Positions 42,943 to 52,394 of a stretch of DNA of 64,000 nt are shown in pieces. Numbering within the stretch: the stretch's first letter is position 1; every line of letters starts with the position of its first letter. The notes beneath the pieces were generated by a model. That model was not told where the DNA came from, did no database searches, and saw only the letters and a list, made by a program, of their open reading frames with translations. The stretch comes from Desulfobacter hydrogenophilus (GTDB lineage Bacteria; Desulfobacterota; Desulfobacteria; Desulfobacterales; Desulfobacteraceae): assembly GCF_004319545.1 (NCBI RefSeq), contig NZ_CP036313.1, forward strand, positions 3,846,501-3,910,500, written 5' to 3'. Both the position numbers and the translations under genes were made by a program.

Positions 42943-43005
42943 GCAGCCACGGGTTGACCTGATTTGGTCTGCCGATACTCTGACTCAACCACAACAAAGT
43001 GTGAA
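42943..43005 (+). repeat. Dispersed non-coding repeat, copy R1
   Basis: The core CAGCCACGGGTTGAC, then TTGGTCT and ACCACAACAAAG, matches the complement of copy R3 (47689-47746) with small indels. It starts 10 bp after the flavoprotein gene. Confidence 0.55.
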
Positions 43006-43269
43006 AGTCGCTTAACAATTCATTGGGGCTTCATATAGAGATACAAATCCCTGCTTTTTAATTATTGTTTTTATGTATGTAAATACAAAAACGTATTAAC
43101 TTTCACGCCCTCTTGGTGTTATTATGCATGAAACCACATTAATGTAATCAATTATATCCCAAAAATGTTATTTCCTTCCAATGTGTTTCAGAAAAAATAA
43201 AACAAGAAGTTCATAATAAATTTTAATAATTTCAATTATATACATTAAAATATTAAAAAAAATAATTTT

Positions 43270-43285
43270 TGGCATCCCTCTTGCT
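43270..43285 (+). promoter_or_regulatory. Sigma54 (RpoN) promoter of glnK-amtB
   Basis: TGGCAT, five bases, then TTGCT give the GG and GC dinucleotides at exactly 12-base spacing, fitting the -24/-12 consensus. It lies 58 bp before the glnK start. Nitrogen-limited expression through NtrC is the standard logic for this operon. Confidence 0.88.
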
Positions 43286-43300
43286 GTTTAGGAAACTTAA

Positions 43301-43681
<381 letters not shown>

Positions 43682-43690
43682 AATTTAAAT

Positions 43691-43753
43691 AACGGCCATG
43701 GGTTGACTTGGTCTATTAATACCAAAACTTATTGGAACTTTTATATAAAAAGT
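43691..43753 (+). repeat. Dispersed non-coding repeat, copy R2
   Basis: GCCATGGGTTGACTTGGTCT followed by ACTTATTGGAACTTTTATAT is found between glnK and amtB. The same two blocks occur inverted at 47649-47748, where about 37 extra bases separate them. Confidence 0.65.
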
Positions 43754-43779
43754 AATATTAATAAGGAGATTAAAACAAA

Positions 43780-45102
43780 ATGAAGTATATACTGATGATT
43801 CTAACTTCGCTGGCTTGTACCATCACCGCAGCATGGGCCGGGACGGACGACGCCCCGACAGTGCTTTCCAACGCCGATGCCATTAAAATGGTCCAGACCC
43901 ATGCCAACTACGTCTGGACTCTTGTTGCAGCAGTACTTGTTTTCTTTATGCAGGCAGGATTCGCCATGGTGGAAGCAGGGTTCACCCGTGCCAAAAACGC
44001 TATAAATATCATGATGAAAAACTTGATGGACTTTTCCATGGGCTCACTTTTCTACTGGGCTATTGGGTTTGGTCTGATGTTCGGTGTCTCTAAAACCGGT
44101 TTTTTTGGTACCACCGGTTTTTTTCTAAGTGATTTTGAGGTGGGTGGAGATCCCTGGGTACTGGCCTTCTGGATGTTTCAGGTTGTGTTTGCCGCAACTG
44201 CTGCCACCATTGTTTCCGGTGCCATGGCTGAACGTACTAAATTTACAGGTTACCTTGTGTACAGTGCCGTTCTATCCGCATTGATTTATCCCATCTTTGG
44301 TTCCTGGGCCTGGGGATCGCTGTTCAACGGTTCCGGCTGGCTTGAAGGTCTTGGCTTCATTGATTTTGCAGGCTCCACAGTTGTTCATTCCGTGGGTGGA
44401 TGGGCTGCATTGGCAGGTGCAATTGTTCTTGGTCCCCGTCTTGGAAAGTTTACCAAAGACGGCGGTATTAAACCTATTCTGGGTCACAATATCCCCCTGG
44501 CAGCCCTTGGCGTGTTCATCCTGTGGGTCGGCTGGTTTGGTTTCAACCCGGGTTCTACCACTACAGCAGATACATCTATTGCAATGATTTTTGTAAATAC
44601 CAACATGGCAGCGGCCACAGGCTGTGTTATGGCCATGATCGTTTCCTGGATTAAATTTGGAAAACCTGAAGTGGGCATGAGTTTGAACGGTGCCCTGGCA
44701 GGCCTGGTGGGTATTACCGCCGGCTGCGCTAATGTAACACCCGGTTCCGCTATTATTATCGGCGCGGTTGCCGGTATTCTAGTTGTCTTCTCCGTAATGT
44801 TTTTCGATAAAATCAGAGTTGACGATCCCGTTGGCGCAGTTTCCGTACATGGTGTATGCGGTGCCTGGGGTACCCTTGCTGCGGGTATCTTTAATATCGG
44901 CGGTACAAGCATTAAAATTATCTCCGTACAGTGCATCGGTATGGCTTCCTGCTTTGCATGGACATTCTGCACAGCGTTTATCCTGTTCAAGGTGATTGAC
45001 TCTACCATGGGCTTAAGGGTATCCCCTGAAGAAGAAATTGAAGGCCTGGACTCCACAGAACATGGCGGTAATGCATATCCTGACTTTTCCGCCAACCATT
45101 AA
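43780..45102 (+). CDS. amtB: AmtB ammonium transporter
   Basis: This 440-residue protein has an N-terminal signal-like segment and about 11 TM helices. The family blocks are MVEAGFTRAKNAINIMMKN, DFAGSTVVHSVGGWAALAG (first pore His), GWFGFNPGST and GAVSVHGVCGAWGTLAAG (second pore His). AGGAG precedes the ATG. It conducts ammonium and is gated by the adjacent PII protein. A hairpin at 45115 probably ends the transcript. Confidence 0.95.
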   Translation: MKYILMILTSLACTITAAWAGTDDAPTVLSNADAIKMVQTHANYVWTLVAAVLVFFMQAGFAMVEAGFTRAKNAINIMMKNLMDFSMGSLFYWAIGFGLMFGVSKTGFFGTTGFFLSDFEVGGDPWVLAFWMFQVVFAATAATIVSGAMAERTKFTGYLVYSAVLSALIYPIFGSWAWGSLFNGSGWLEGLGFIDFAGSTVVHSVGGWAALAGAIVLGPRLGKFTKDGGIKPILGHNIPLAALGVFILWVGWFGFNPGSTTTADTSIAMIFVNTNMAAATGCVMAMIVSWIKFGKPEVGMSLNGALAGLVGITAGCANVTPGSAIIIGAVAGILVVFSVMFFDKIRVDDPVGAVSVHGVCGAWGTLAAGIFNIGGTSIKIISVQCIGMASCFAWTFCTAFILFKVIDSTMGLRVSPEEEIEGLDSTEHGGNAYPDFSANH

Positions 45103-45114
45103 TTGATTATGCCT

Positions 45115-45149
45115 CAGGCTGCTGTTGCAAACCTTTTGACAGCAGCCTG
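45115..45149 (+). terminator. Probable terminator after amtB
   Basis: An 11-bp stem CAGGCTGCTGT/ACAGCAGCCTG begins 12 bp after the amtB stop and is followed by a T-rich stretch. The T run is imperfect. Confidence 0.65.
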
Positions 45150-45244
45150 GCATTTTCCTTCTATACAGGCAGAACAATGCACGAATAAAGGTAACGCAAC
45201 CACCTGCATATTTGCTCTGCGTCTTCTTTACGCGTGAGACGCCT

Positions 45245-45287
45245 AAAATACCTGCCGCCTCCCTCCCTCTAAGGCGGCAGGTATTTT
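45245..45287. terminator. Strong bidirectional terminator between amtB and the TonB receptor
   Basis: A 16-bp perfect stem (AAAATACCTGCCGCCT and its complement, 11-base loop) ends in TTTTTT on the plus strand and has A residues at the other end. It can therefore stop both converging transcripts. Confidence 0.85.
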
Positions 45288-45364
45288 TTCAAATCGATTT
45301 CCGCAACCAATCATTTATTCTTGTGGCAACAAATTCAGCAGATAAATTAATAATTGCTCTGCTA

Positions 45365-45394
45365 AACGAACGTTAAATGCAACCAACGTTCGTT
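45365..45394. repeat. Perfect inverted repeat AACGAACGTT-N10-AACGTTCGTT
   Basis: Two perfect 10-base arms are separated by 10 bases. It lies between the terminator and the 3' end of the TonB receptor gene. It lacks a T run, so it looks more like an operator or a processing hairpin than a terminator. Confidence 0.5.
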
Positions 45395-45430
45395 GACATT
45401 GCAGGCCTCTATGGGGATTTTTTTCAAAAT

Positions 45431-47443
45431 TTAAAATTCATAGGTAACCCGGATAAAGCCTCCCCGTTGGATCTGGGTTGAAACCATACTGATGAGTTCA
45501 GACTGGCCTTGTTGTTTAGCATCATGTAAGAGGTTATGTCCCACAATTTCAAATTTCCAGTCAGGAGACGGTTGCCAGGATAGGGAAAGTGTCAAATCAA
45601 AAATGCCTGATTGGTCCTGCACATCAATGTCGTGGGTATAAGTTAGCCAGGTGTTAAACCTTACAGTATCAGACCATTTAAATCTGGACTGAAAAGAAAA
45701 TTTGTGAGTGGAATAAAAACTGTTTAAAAACTCTTCCAACTCTCCACCAAACTCAAAATCCATATTCATGTAACTATAGCCTGCGATCAATTTCCAGTCC
45801 TTTGCTGCCTGAAATTCAAGAAGGGCTTCCATCCCATAGGTATCGCCTTCCAGGTCGTTATTGGCCAGGCTGATTTGATCAATACCGGCAGGTAACCCAT
45901 TGCTGAATATAATGGATGGGTCCAGGTTACTTCCTGTACGAAGATTGCGGTATTGGTTGTAAAAAAATGACAGTGATAAATTTGCCCGGTCTGAAATAAG
46001 GGTTTTAGCACCCCATTCAATGGCTGTTAATTCTTCGGATTTAAATTCCTCATCGCCTCTGAACGTGACCATTACCGGTATGGGAAATGGCATAAGGGCG
46101 TTCGGCGTTGGGTTAAGTGAATGGCCCGGAGGATATAAGGCAACAACGACTTCACCATTAGCATCCATGCGGGAAGGCGTCCGGACGGCCCGGGATACAG
46201 CTCCCCACAACGATAGTGATGGAGAGGCTTTCCACAATAATCTTGTGCTGGGCTGAATTTCCCACCCGGTAAAGTCATTGTGTTCAAATTTTCCACCAAG
46301 GGTAAGAGTTAGATCAGGTCTTAAAGAATATTCATCCTGGATAAATAAACTGTAAAGTTTATATTGATCTTTGATCGGTTCCATATTCGTATGGGAATGG
46401 GCCGTCATGTCATCCCAATAAAATCGCATATTACCGCCCAATGTCAGTGTATGGTCTTGGCCGATCGGCTGGATTAATTGAAATTCGTTATCCAAGACCT
46501 TAACACTTGCATCATAAAACGCTTCTTTTCTTACTGTATAGCTATAGTACGTTTGGAAAGAGAGGGTGGCATCAGATCCCAGCGGACCTGACCACCGAGT
46601 CATTAGAGAGCCTTCTGTAGAATCCGTATCATCATTGAATAAATCGTGATAATCATCCTCGATACCAACTCGATCAAAATTTGTTCCTTCTCTGCCATGA
46701 TAAAAACTGCCAGTGGTATTACCTGTTATCCGATCACCGTTAAAATCCCATCTAAACCCCAAGCGCCCCATAGACATATCATCGTCAGCCCCGCTACCGT
46801 TGAGAAGGCTGTCATCCCTCGAAGACGCCTTAGCTGTAATCCGAAGGCTGTTGTTGTCTGATATTTCACGGCTAAACATGGCACTTACCCCGGCTCTTTC
46901 TTCAGTGCCTCCCCATGCAGTCAACTTGGCCCCTAACGTTTTTTCTACAGGCATGGTGATAATGTTAATAATTCCGTTGACCGCATTTGCACCCCACAGC
47001 GCTGCACCTGGTCCTAAAATCACCTCAATTCGATCAATTTCGGCCAACACTAAATCCTGCATATCCCAGAATGTTCCAGAAAATATCGGGGTATAAATGC
47101 TCCTGCCATCAATCATAACCAACAATTTATTGGCAAATTGTCCGTTAAATCCCCTGGCACTGACAGCCCAGCGGTTAGCATCGAATTGAATCACATCAAG
47201 TCCTGGCACCATTTTTAAAAGGCCGGGAATGCTGTTGGCTCCTGAATGGCGAATATCTTCCTGGGTAATCACAAATACGGCGGCCGGGGTATCCAATAGG
47301 CGGGTCGGCGCTTTTGCCACAGAAGTAACCTCAATATCCATTAACTCTTCAAGTGTGAGTTCAAGTATATCCGCATCCTTAGCATATGAAACTGTTGATA
47401 CCAGGCATGCCAATAAAAAGAGAAATAAACGAATAAAATTCAT
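45431..47443 (-). CDS. TonB-dependent outer-membrane receptor
   Basis: This 670-residue protein has a signal peptide (about residues 1-21). After it come LELTLEELMDIEVTSVAKAP and a plug domain (TPAAVFVITQEDIRHSG, VMIDGRSIYTP and ALWGANAVNGIINII). A beta-barrel ending in the terminal F of VTYEF completes it. Receptors of this subtype, starting with the TLEELMDIEV motif, are often encoded with YfiR (DUF4154) proteins and sensor kinases. A damaged YfiR-like gene does lie upstream on the other strand. The ligand is unknown. Confidence 0.92.
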   Translation of the reverse strand: MNFIRLFLFLLACLVSTVSYAKDADILELTLEELMDIEVTSVAKAPTRLLDTPAAVFVITQEDIRHSGANSIPGLLKMVPGLDVIQFDANRWAVSARGFNGQFANKLLVMIDGRSIYTPIFSGTFWDMQDLVLAEIDRIEVILGPGAALWGANAVNGIINIITMPVEKTLGAKLTAWGGTEERAGVSAMFSREISDNNSLRITAKASSRDDSLLNGSGADDDMSMGRLGFRWDFNGDRITGNTTGSFYHGREGTNFDRVGIEDDYHDLFNDDTDSTEGSLMTRWSGPLGSDATLSFQTYYSYTVRKEAFYDASVKVLDNEFQLIQPIGQDHTLTLGGNMRFYWDDMTAHSHTNMEPIKDQYKLYSLFIQDEYSLRPDLTLTLGGKFEHNDFTGWEIQPSTRLLWKASPSLSLWGAVSRAVRTPSRMDANGEVVVALYPPGHSLNPTPNALMPFPIPVMVTFRGDEEFKSEELTAIEWGAKTLISDRANLSLSFFYNQYRNLRTGSNLDPSIIFSNGLPAGIDQISLANNDLEGDTYGMEALLEFQAAKDWKLIAGYSYMNMDFEFGGELEEFLNSFYSTHKFSFQSRFKWSDTVRFNTWLTYTHDIDVQDQSGIFDLTLSLSWQPSPDWKFEIVGHNLLHDAKQQGQSELISMVSTQIQRGGFIRVTYEF

Positions 47444-47972
47444 TTGGTTAAATAACCTTTCATTCCTTTAGTAAAAACTCAGAATCACTTTAAGTGTGTC
47501 GTATTACTTCTCTATGGAGGTCTCGATCAATCTTTGAGATTTCGCATCTTACACAAGATTATTCATTGATCTTACGAATTTTATACGCGATGATCAAGTT
47601 TTTAAAGAGAGAAATCCAGTGAATTTGCATTTGAGTACAAGCTCCAGAACTATTTTATATAAAAGTTCCAATAAGTTACTGAATTAATTTCATGCTTTGT
47701 TGTGGGTTGAACCTCGGTGTTGATAGACCAAGTCAGTCCATGGCTGTTATATAGAGCTATTTGCTGCATTTATGGATGAAGCCTCAAAAATCACAGGGAG
47801 GCGCACAAGTCATGGCATTATGTTATAGACAAGGGGGGGCTGTATGAAGCACCCTGCGCTGTTAAAATAGAACAGTTGCTATTGCTTGCGTGAACGTATT
47901 TTGGTTACACTCAAATTTTTTGGATGGTGAACACATGGAAGACGGAGCGAACGGATATTTTTCGACCATTGA
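47444..47972. other. Intergenic region with repeat R3 and a lone IS-end-like sequence
   Basis: This region separates the divergent TonB receptor and YfiR-like genes. It holds inverted repeat copy R3 (47649-47748). At 47585-47604 it also holds ACGCGATGATCAAGTTTTTA, which matches the IS terminal repeat at 62723 in 17 of the first 19 positions. No second end is visible. No gene is evident. Confidence 0.55.
47649..47748 (-). repeat. Dispersed non-coding repeat, copy R3 (inverted)
   Basis: On the minus strand this contains CCATGGACTGACTTGGTCTA, then an internal block shared with R1, then ACTTATTGGAACTTTTATAT shared with R2. It is the longest of the three copies and combines segments seen separately in R1 and R2. 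Confidence 0.65.
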
Positions 47973-48449
47973 CGTCATACGCAGTATTTACACAAAAATA
48001 ACCTGGCAGTTTTAATCTATCTGTATAATTTTTCCAAATTTATCCGCTGGCCGGCCAAGGCATTTAATAACGAAGACGAACTGTTTGTCATTGGCGTTGT
48101 GGGCAAAGATGCGTTCCTGGAAATCTCAGCAGTGCTTGAATCAGGCAAAATCGGCACCCATGACATTTCAGTTCGATACTACAGCAAAATTGATGAAATT
48201 AAGGGTTGCCACCTGCTTTATATCCATCAAAAAACCCCTGACTTTTGGCAGCCCTTAATCCGTAAATTGAAAAATTCAGGCACTGTCATGGTGGGGGAGG
48301 CCAGCACTTTTGCAAGACAAGGCGGCATGATTCAATTTATGACCATTAAAAATAAATTACGATTTATAATCAATTTCAAGGCTGTAAAGGCGGCTGGTTT
48401 TGATCTGGATTCCCGTTTGCTTTCCCTGGCCCTTGAATTAATCAAATAA
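47973..48449 (+). pseudogene. YfiR-family (DUF4154) protein, 5' end damaged
   Basis: The frame from 47973 carries the YfiR core: LIYLYNFSKFIRWPAKAF, LFVIGVVGKDAF, GCHLLYIHQK, TFARQGGMIQFM and LRFIINFKAVKAAGF. Homology begins before the first ATG (48099), yet a stop at 47970-47972 blocks the frame upstream. No good start or signal peptide is present, although YfiR proteins are normally periplasmic. The gene has probably lost its 5' end through deletion or frameshift. YfiR relatives repress membrane diguanylate cyclases or act with TonB receptors. Confidence 0.65.
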
Positions 48450-48538
48450 TATGGTGCAGTTCCCACAATAATACTATTTATGTGGCGTGTAACTCTTGCC
48501 AGTAAAGGTTTTGACTTTTTTTGTTAAAAAAATTTTTT

Positions 48539-49411
48539 ATGACGGTTTCAGTCAGTCGGCCCGTTGCCGGTATTTTTTGGGGTGCAATAATCATCAGTTT
48601 TTCAAGCGTGATGGTGACGTTATCCCATGTGAATCCTATAATTTCAGCATTTTACCGTGTTTTTTGGGGATGCTTGTTTCTTCTGATCCCCTGTGGTTTA
48701 AACAATGAATTTAAACAGATTGATCTTAAGCCCTGTTTAGGGGCTGTCGGGTGCGGGTTTTTTTTTGCCGTGGATCTTATCTCCTGGCATTTTTGCATTG
48801 AATATGTGGGGCCGGGTCTTGCCACCATTCTTGGAAATCTGCAAGTTTTTATCATGGCCCTGGTGGGCGCATTTCTGTTCAAGGAGAGGTTGGGGACAGC
48901 CTATATGATTGCCTTGACCCTGGCCATTTTGGGACTGTATATGATTATCGGCATGGACATGGCACAGTTGACGCCTGAATATTTGACCGGTGTGGGTTTG
49001 GGCGTTATAACCGCTCTAAGTTACAGTGTTTTTCTTTTACTTATGCGTATGGTTCACTCCGGGGATGACGTTCCCATGTTTATCTACCAGGTAATCGTGA
49101 CAGGGGTTTGTGCCCTTATCATTGGATCTATAGCTGTTTTTATGGGCCGTTCCTTTATTATTCCGGATTTTTCATCTTTGGCTGCCCTGGTCTGTCTCGG
49201 TCTTTTGTCCCAGGGATTGGCCTGGGTAATTATATCCCATTATCTTCCCAGGGTGGATACCTCCAGGGCCGGACTGATTTTGTTACTGCAACCCGCGTTG
49301 TCATTTGTATGGGATGTGGTGTTTTTTGATCGGCTAACCGGCATGATGGGGTGGCTTGGCGTATCCATAGTGCTGTCTGCCATTTATATGGGCATGATGC
49401 GAAGGGCTTAA
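48539..49411 (+). CDS. EamA-family (DMT) transporter
   Basis: This protein of about 290 residues has ten predicted TM helices in two EamA repeats. Typical blocks are FYRVFWGCLFLLIP and GPGLATILGNLQVFIMALVGAFLFKERL in the first half, and SRAGLILLLQPALSFVWDVVFFDRL in the second. It probably exports a metabolite or amino acid. The start is uncertain: the ATG at 48539 lacks a ribosome-binding site, and an in-frame TTG at 48521 has a weak AAAGG upstream. Confidence 0.88.
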   Translation: MTVSVSRPVAGIFWGAIIISFSSVMVTLSHVNPIISAFYRVFWGCLFLLIPCGLNNEFKQIDLKPCLGAVGCGFFFAVDLISWHFCIEYVGPGLATILGNLQVFIMALVGAFLFKERLGTAYMIALTLAILGLYMIIGMDMAQLTPEYLTGVGLGVITALSYSVFLLLMRMVHSGDDVPMFIYQVIVTGVCALIIGSIAVFMGRSFIIPDFSSLAALVCLGLLSQGLAWVIISHYLPRVDTSRAGLILLLQPALSFVWDVVFFDRLTGMMGWLGVSIVLSAIYMGMMRRA

Positions 49412-49446
49412 TTTCTTAAAATACACCCGATTTTGTGAGACGGAAA

Positions 49447-49806
49447 TCAGGCCAAAGGCATTTTTGTTATCGGCGTGCATCCAGGCATCATGAAAGCCGG
49501 TTTAATGATATTATGCCTAGCCAGACAATCCAGTATATCCATGGCATTCCCGGTGACAAAGGCGAACATGCGAATTCTGTTTTCAACAAGACGAGCCGCA
49601 TAGGTTTCGGAAATTGCACCGCAAACCAGGGCCGTGACTTTTTCACGGTTTAAAAGCGCTGCCAGGGCAATTATGTCGTCCGGCTGGAAAGATTCATATT
49701 TTTTATTATGAATGTTTTGATTTTCAATATCGGCAATTAAAAGCGTTTGTGCTGCGTCAAACACAGGAGAGACCCGGTTTCCCCAAGTGGTAATCGCAAT
49801 TTTCAT
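49447..49806 (-). CDS. NifX/NifB-like (orange-protein type) cluster-binding protein
   Basis: This 119-residue protein of the dinitrogenase iron-molybdenum cofactor family starts MKIAITTWGNRVSPVFDAA and contains ALVCGAISETYAARLVENR. Members bind Fe-S or Mo-containing clusters; in sulfate reducers one such family is the orange protein (ORP). A strong GGAGGAG precedes the ATG. The next gene upstream on the same strand, beyond a MITE, is a sigma54 activator, an arrangement also seen in orp loci. No nif genes are in view. Confidence 0.85.
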   Translation of the reverse strand: MKIAITTWGNRVSPVFDAAQTLLIADIENQNIHNKKYESFQPDDIIALAALLNREKVTALVCGAISETYAARLVENRIRMFAFVTGNAMDILDCLARHNIIKPAFMMPGCTPITKMPLA

Positions 49807-49843
49807 GATCTCCTCCTCTTAGAAATCTTTGTTGCCAGAATTA

Positions 49844-50005
49844 AGGACCGCAGATTAAACAAATTAGGCAAAAATAACGCTGAATTTTGGTTCATCTACA
49901 AGGCGCATTAAAGGTTGAATAGCAGGCCTATTGGGCCTTTGATCCAACGAAGTAGATGGACCAAAAGGCAAGCTATTTCGTTTAAATTATATAATCTGCG
50001 GTCCT
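49844..50005. mobile_element. ~162-bp near-palindromic MITE, copy B
   Basis: It has the same 5' end as copy A (AGGACCGCAGATTAAA) and ends TCTGCGGTCCT. The interior matches copy A over nearly its whole length, with scattered substitutions. It sits between the NifX-like gene and the sigma54 activator, so it separates what may once have been a single operon. Confidence 0.82.
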
Positions 50006-50159
50006 AAATATGCAAAGGCTGTGCCTCAACAGCCCTCGGGGAACAACAGCGGCAAACCCCTGCCAGGCTTGTATTTTTTTTCCGGCAGATCCCGGGTATG
50101 TTGTTATTGTTGCAAAAAAGAGACTTGTAAACGTTTTTCGGTTGCAAGGATAATCTCTT

Positions 50160-51503
50160 TTACAATTGAATACCTAATTTTTTGATACGCCTGAACAGGG
50201 TGCTTTTGTGTATCCCTAAGTCCCGGGCTGCGGCATTGCGGTTATTGTTATTTCGTTTCAACGCGTCCGTAATCATTTTAATTTGCGCTGCAACCACCGG
50301 ATTTTTATTGTCACCGGCTTCCGGTCCTGATTTGGCTACAAGCGACGGCGGCAAATGCGCCATGGTAATGAACTCCTTGGCACATAGGACAAAGGCATGT
50401 TCAATGATATTCTCAAGTTCCCTGATATTTCCGGGGAAATCATGGGCCATGAATGCGGCAAGCACCTCAGGAGAAAGCCCCTGGATCATTTTATTTCGGC
50501 GCAGGTTCAACCGGGAGATGAACTGATCTACTAGATAGGGAATATCCTCCATTCTATGGCGCAAAGGCGGCAGGGATATTTTAATAACATTGATGCGGTA
50601 ATAAAGATCCTGCCGGAATTCCTTGTTTTCCACCATAGTTGTCAGATTTTTATTGGTGGCGGCAATAATTCTGACATTGGATTGCTCTTTGGCTATACCG
50701 CCAAGCGGTGTGTATTCGCGTTCCTGAAGAACCCTAAGCAGCCTGACCTGAAAGGCCGGGCTTGTGTCTGCGATTTCATCAAGAAATATCGTACCCGTGT
50801 CTGCCAGGGCAAAATGTCCGGGCTTATCTTTTACTGCATGGGTAAATGCCCCTTTTTTGTATCCAAATAGTTCCGATTCCAGCAATGTGTCCGGTAGGGC
50901 CCCGCAGTTGATGGCCACAAAAGGGGCATCTTTTCTATGGCTGGTGTTGTGAATGGCCTTTGCCATTAACTCTTTTCCAGTACCTGTTTCTCCTTCGATC
51001 AAAACGGAGGAATCGCTTTCAGCAATCTGGGGAAGGATATTGAAAATATTTTTCATGGCACTGGAGTTGCTTACCATATCGCCAACCCGGACTCCTCCGG
51101 TCAACTCCTTTCTTAAGGCTTCCACCACAGAGTGATCCCTGAAGGTTTCCACCCCGCCCAGAACCTCACCATCTTTATCAATAAGCAGAGAGGTTGATGC
51201 AGTGATCGGAATTTTTTTTTGCTGAATGTTAATAATATATGCGGAACTTGATACAAACGGTTTGCCCTGATCCATTGTCTTTTTCAGGGCACAGCCCTGT
51301 TCACACATATTGGAACGGAAAACATCCCAGCAATGACAACCTATGGCATCCTGCCGGCAGATGCCGGTAATCTCTTCGGCAGCCCTGTTAAAAGAGGTGA
51401 TTTTCCAGTTGTAGTCAATGGTAAAGACCCCGTCTGAAATTGAATCCAGGATGATTTTTGTGGTATCAATGCTTAATGGGGTATTTCTATCATTTTGGGA
51501 CAT
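50160..51503 (-). CDS. PAS-AAA-Fis sigma54-dependent activator with GAFTHA motif
   Basis: This 447-residue protein has an N-terminal PAS domain (about 15-125) containing five cysteines (49, 56, 58, 67, 71) that could hold a redox or Fe-S site. The AAA+ domain follows, with Walker A GETGTGKE (171-178) and Walker B IFLDEI. A Fis-type helix-turn-helix lies at the end (RNAAARDLGIHKSTLFRRIK). The sigma54-contact loop reads GAFTHA where the consensus is GAFTGA. It probably controls nearby redox or cluster-related genes such as the NifX-like gene. Confidence 0.92.
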   Translation of the reverse strand: MSQNDRNTPLSIDTTKIILDSISDGVFTIDYNWKITSFNRAAEEITGICRQDAIGCHCWDVFRSNMCEQGCALKKTMDQGKPFVSSSAYIINIQQKKIPITASTSLLIDKDGEVLGGVETFRDHSVVEALRKELTGGVRVGDMVSNSSAMKNIFNILPQIAESDSSVLIEGETGTGKELMAKAIHNTSHRKDAPFVAINCGALPDTLLESELFGYKKGAFTHAVKDKPGHFALADTGTIFLDEIADTSPAFQVRLLRVLQEREYTPLGGIAKEQSNVRIIAATNKNLTTMVENKEFRQDLYYRINVIKISLPPLRHRMEDIPYLVDQFISRLNLRRNKMIQGLSPEVLAAFMAHDFPGNIRELENIIEHAFVLCAKEFITMAHLPPSLVAKSGPEAGDNKNPVVAAQIKMITDALKRNNNNRNAAARDLGIHKSTLFRRIKKLGIQL

Positions 51504-51894
51504 GTCGGAGAATCCTTTTATATTTGACCCTAATTTAAATCATATGAAGCGCTTTTTTGCAACCGTTTAATATAGATTTATTCAGCCCAAATCGCATAAT
51601 TGCCACTGGCTGATGATCCTTTAATGAAAGCTTAAATAGATATAAGTTAATGAATATTTGCAATTATGCAACTGTATTTTCCATGTGTTAAGCTGGAATA
51701 TATTTCGAATCTGCAACTAAACTTAATTGAGCAATGGCTATAATCATATTTTTAGAGAAATAATATCGAAAATTTGTTTTTTAAATTAAAGTATATTCAA
51801 AATATGTCCGAACAGTATTCTAAGGGTTTAATAGACAAAAAGAAATATACAGCCTTTCTAACCGGCAACCTATAAAAACAGGAGACACAAGAAA
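51504..51894. promoter_or_regulatory. Divergent control region of the activator and flaG
   Basis: This is AT-rich non-coding sequence. GCATAATTGC (51594-51603) and its exact complement (51660-51669) form a spaced inverted repeat. A possible flagellar sigma28 promoter, TAAA-N16-TCCGAACA (51787-51814), lies 80 bp before flaG and matches the -10 consensus only partly. A GGAGA site precedes the flaG ATG. Confidence 0.4.
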
Positions 51895-52278
51895 ATGAAT
51901 ATGACCGCAAAATCGCTTACGGCACAAGAAACCATCCAGGAAAGAGCGCCTTTGATTTCTGTAGATAAGCTTCAAAGTGTACAGAAAAACGTTGAAAATA
52001 CCCAGACAAAGGGAAACAAGGAATCCTCGAGCCAGACCAGCGGACAGCAGATGAGCACCGAAGAGGTCAAAGAGATGGTCGAGTCTTTTCAGGAGATGTC
52101 CGAGACCATTCAAACCAAATTAAGCTTTTCGGTTGATGAAGAGAACAATGAAATCGTTGTTAAGATTTTCGATAAGGAGTCCGAAGAGTTGCTCCGCCAG
52201 TTTCCATCCGATGAGATGCTCTCTTTACAGAATAAAATGAGTGATCTTGCCGGATTTCTGTTTGATCAGAAGGTTTGA
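51895..52278 (+). CDS. flaG: FlaG-family flagellar protein
   Basis: This 127-residue protein has a disordered N terminus and a C-terminal FlaG domain (LSFSVDEENNEIVVKIFDKES and LLRQFPSDEMLSLQNKMSDL). FlaG affects flagellar filament length in other bacteria. No flagellin, fliD or fliS is next to it, so it is a lone flagellar gene here. GGAGA lies upstream, and a strong terminator follows at 52347. Confidence 0.9.
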   Translation: MNMTAKSLTAQETIQERAPLISVDKLQSVQKNVENTQTKGNKESSSQTSGQQMSTEEVKEMVESFQEMSETIQTKLSFSVDEENNEIVVKIFDKESEELLRQFPSDEMLSLQNKMSDLAGFLFDQKV

Positions 52279-52346
52279 TAAAATAATTCTATAGCTAATA
52301 AATTATCGCAGTTCTTGTGTTTTAAGCTTTGTCTTTCCTGTCGTTT

Positions 52347-52385
52347 AAAACCCGGTATTCATGTTAACGCTTTATACCGGGTTTT
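52347..52385. terminator. Bidirectional terminator between flaG and ettA
   Basis: A 12-bp perfect stem AAAACCCGGTAT/ATACCGGGTTTT with a 15-base loop is followed by T residues on the plus strand. It separates two converging genes. Confidence 0.88.
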
Positions 52386-52394
52386 TTTATCTTT

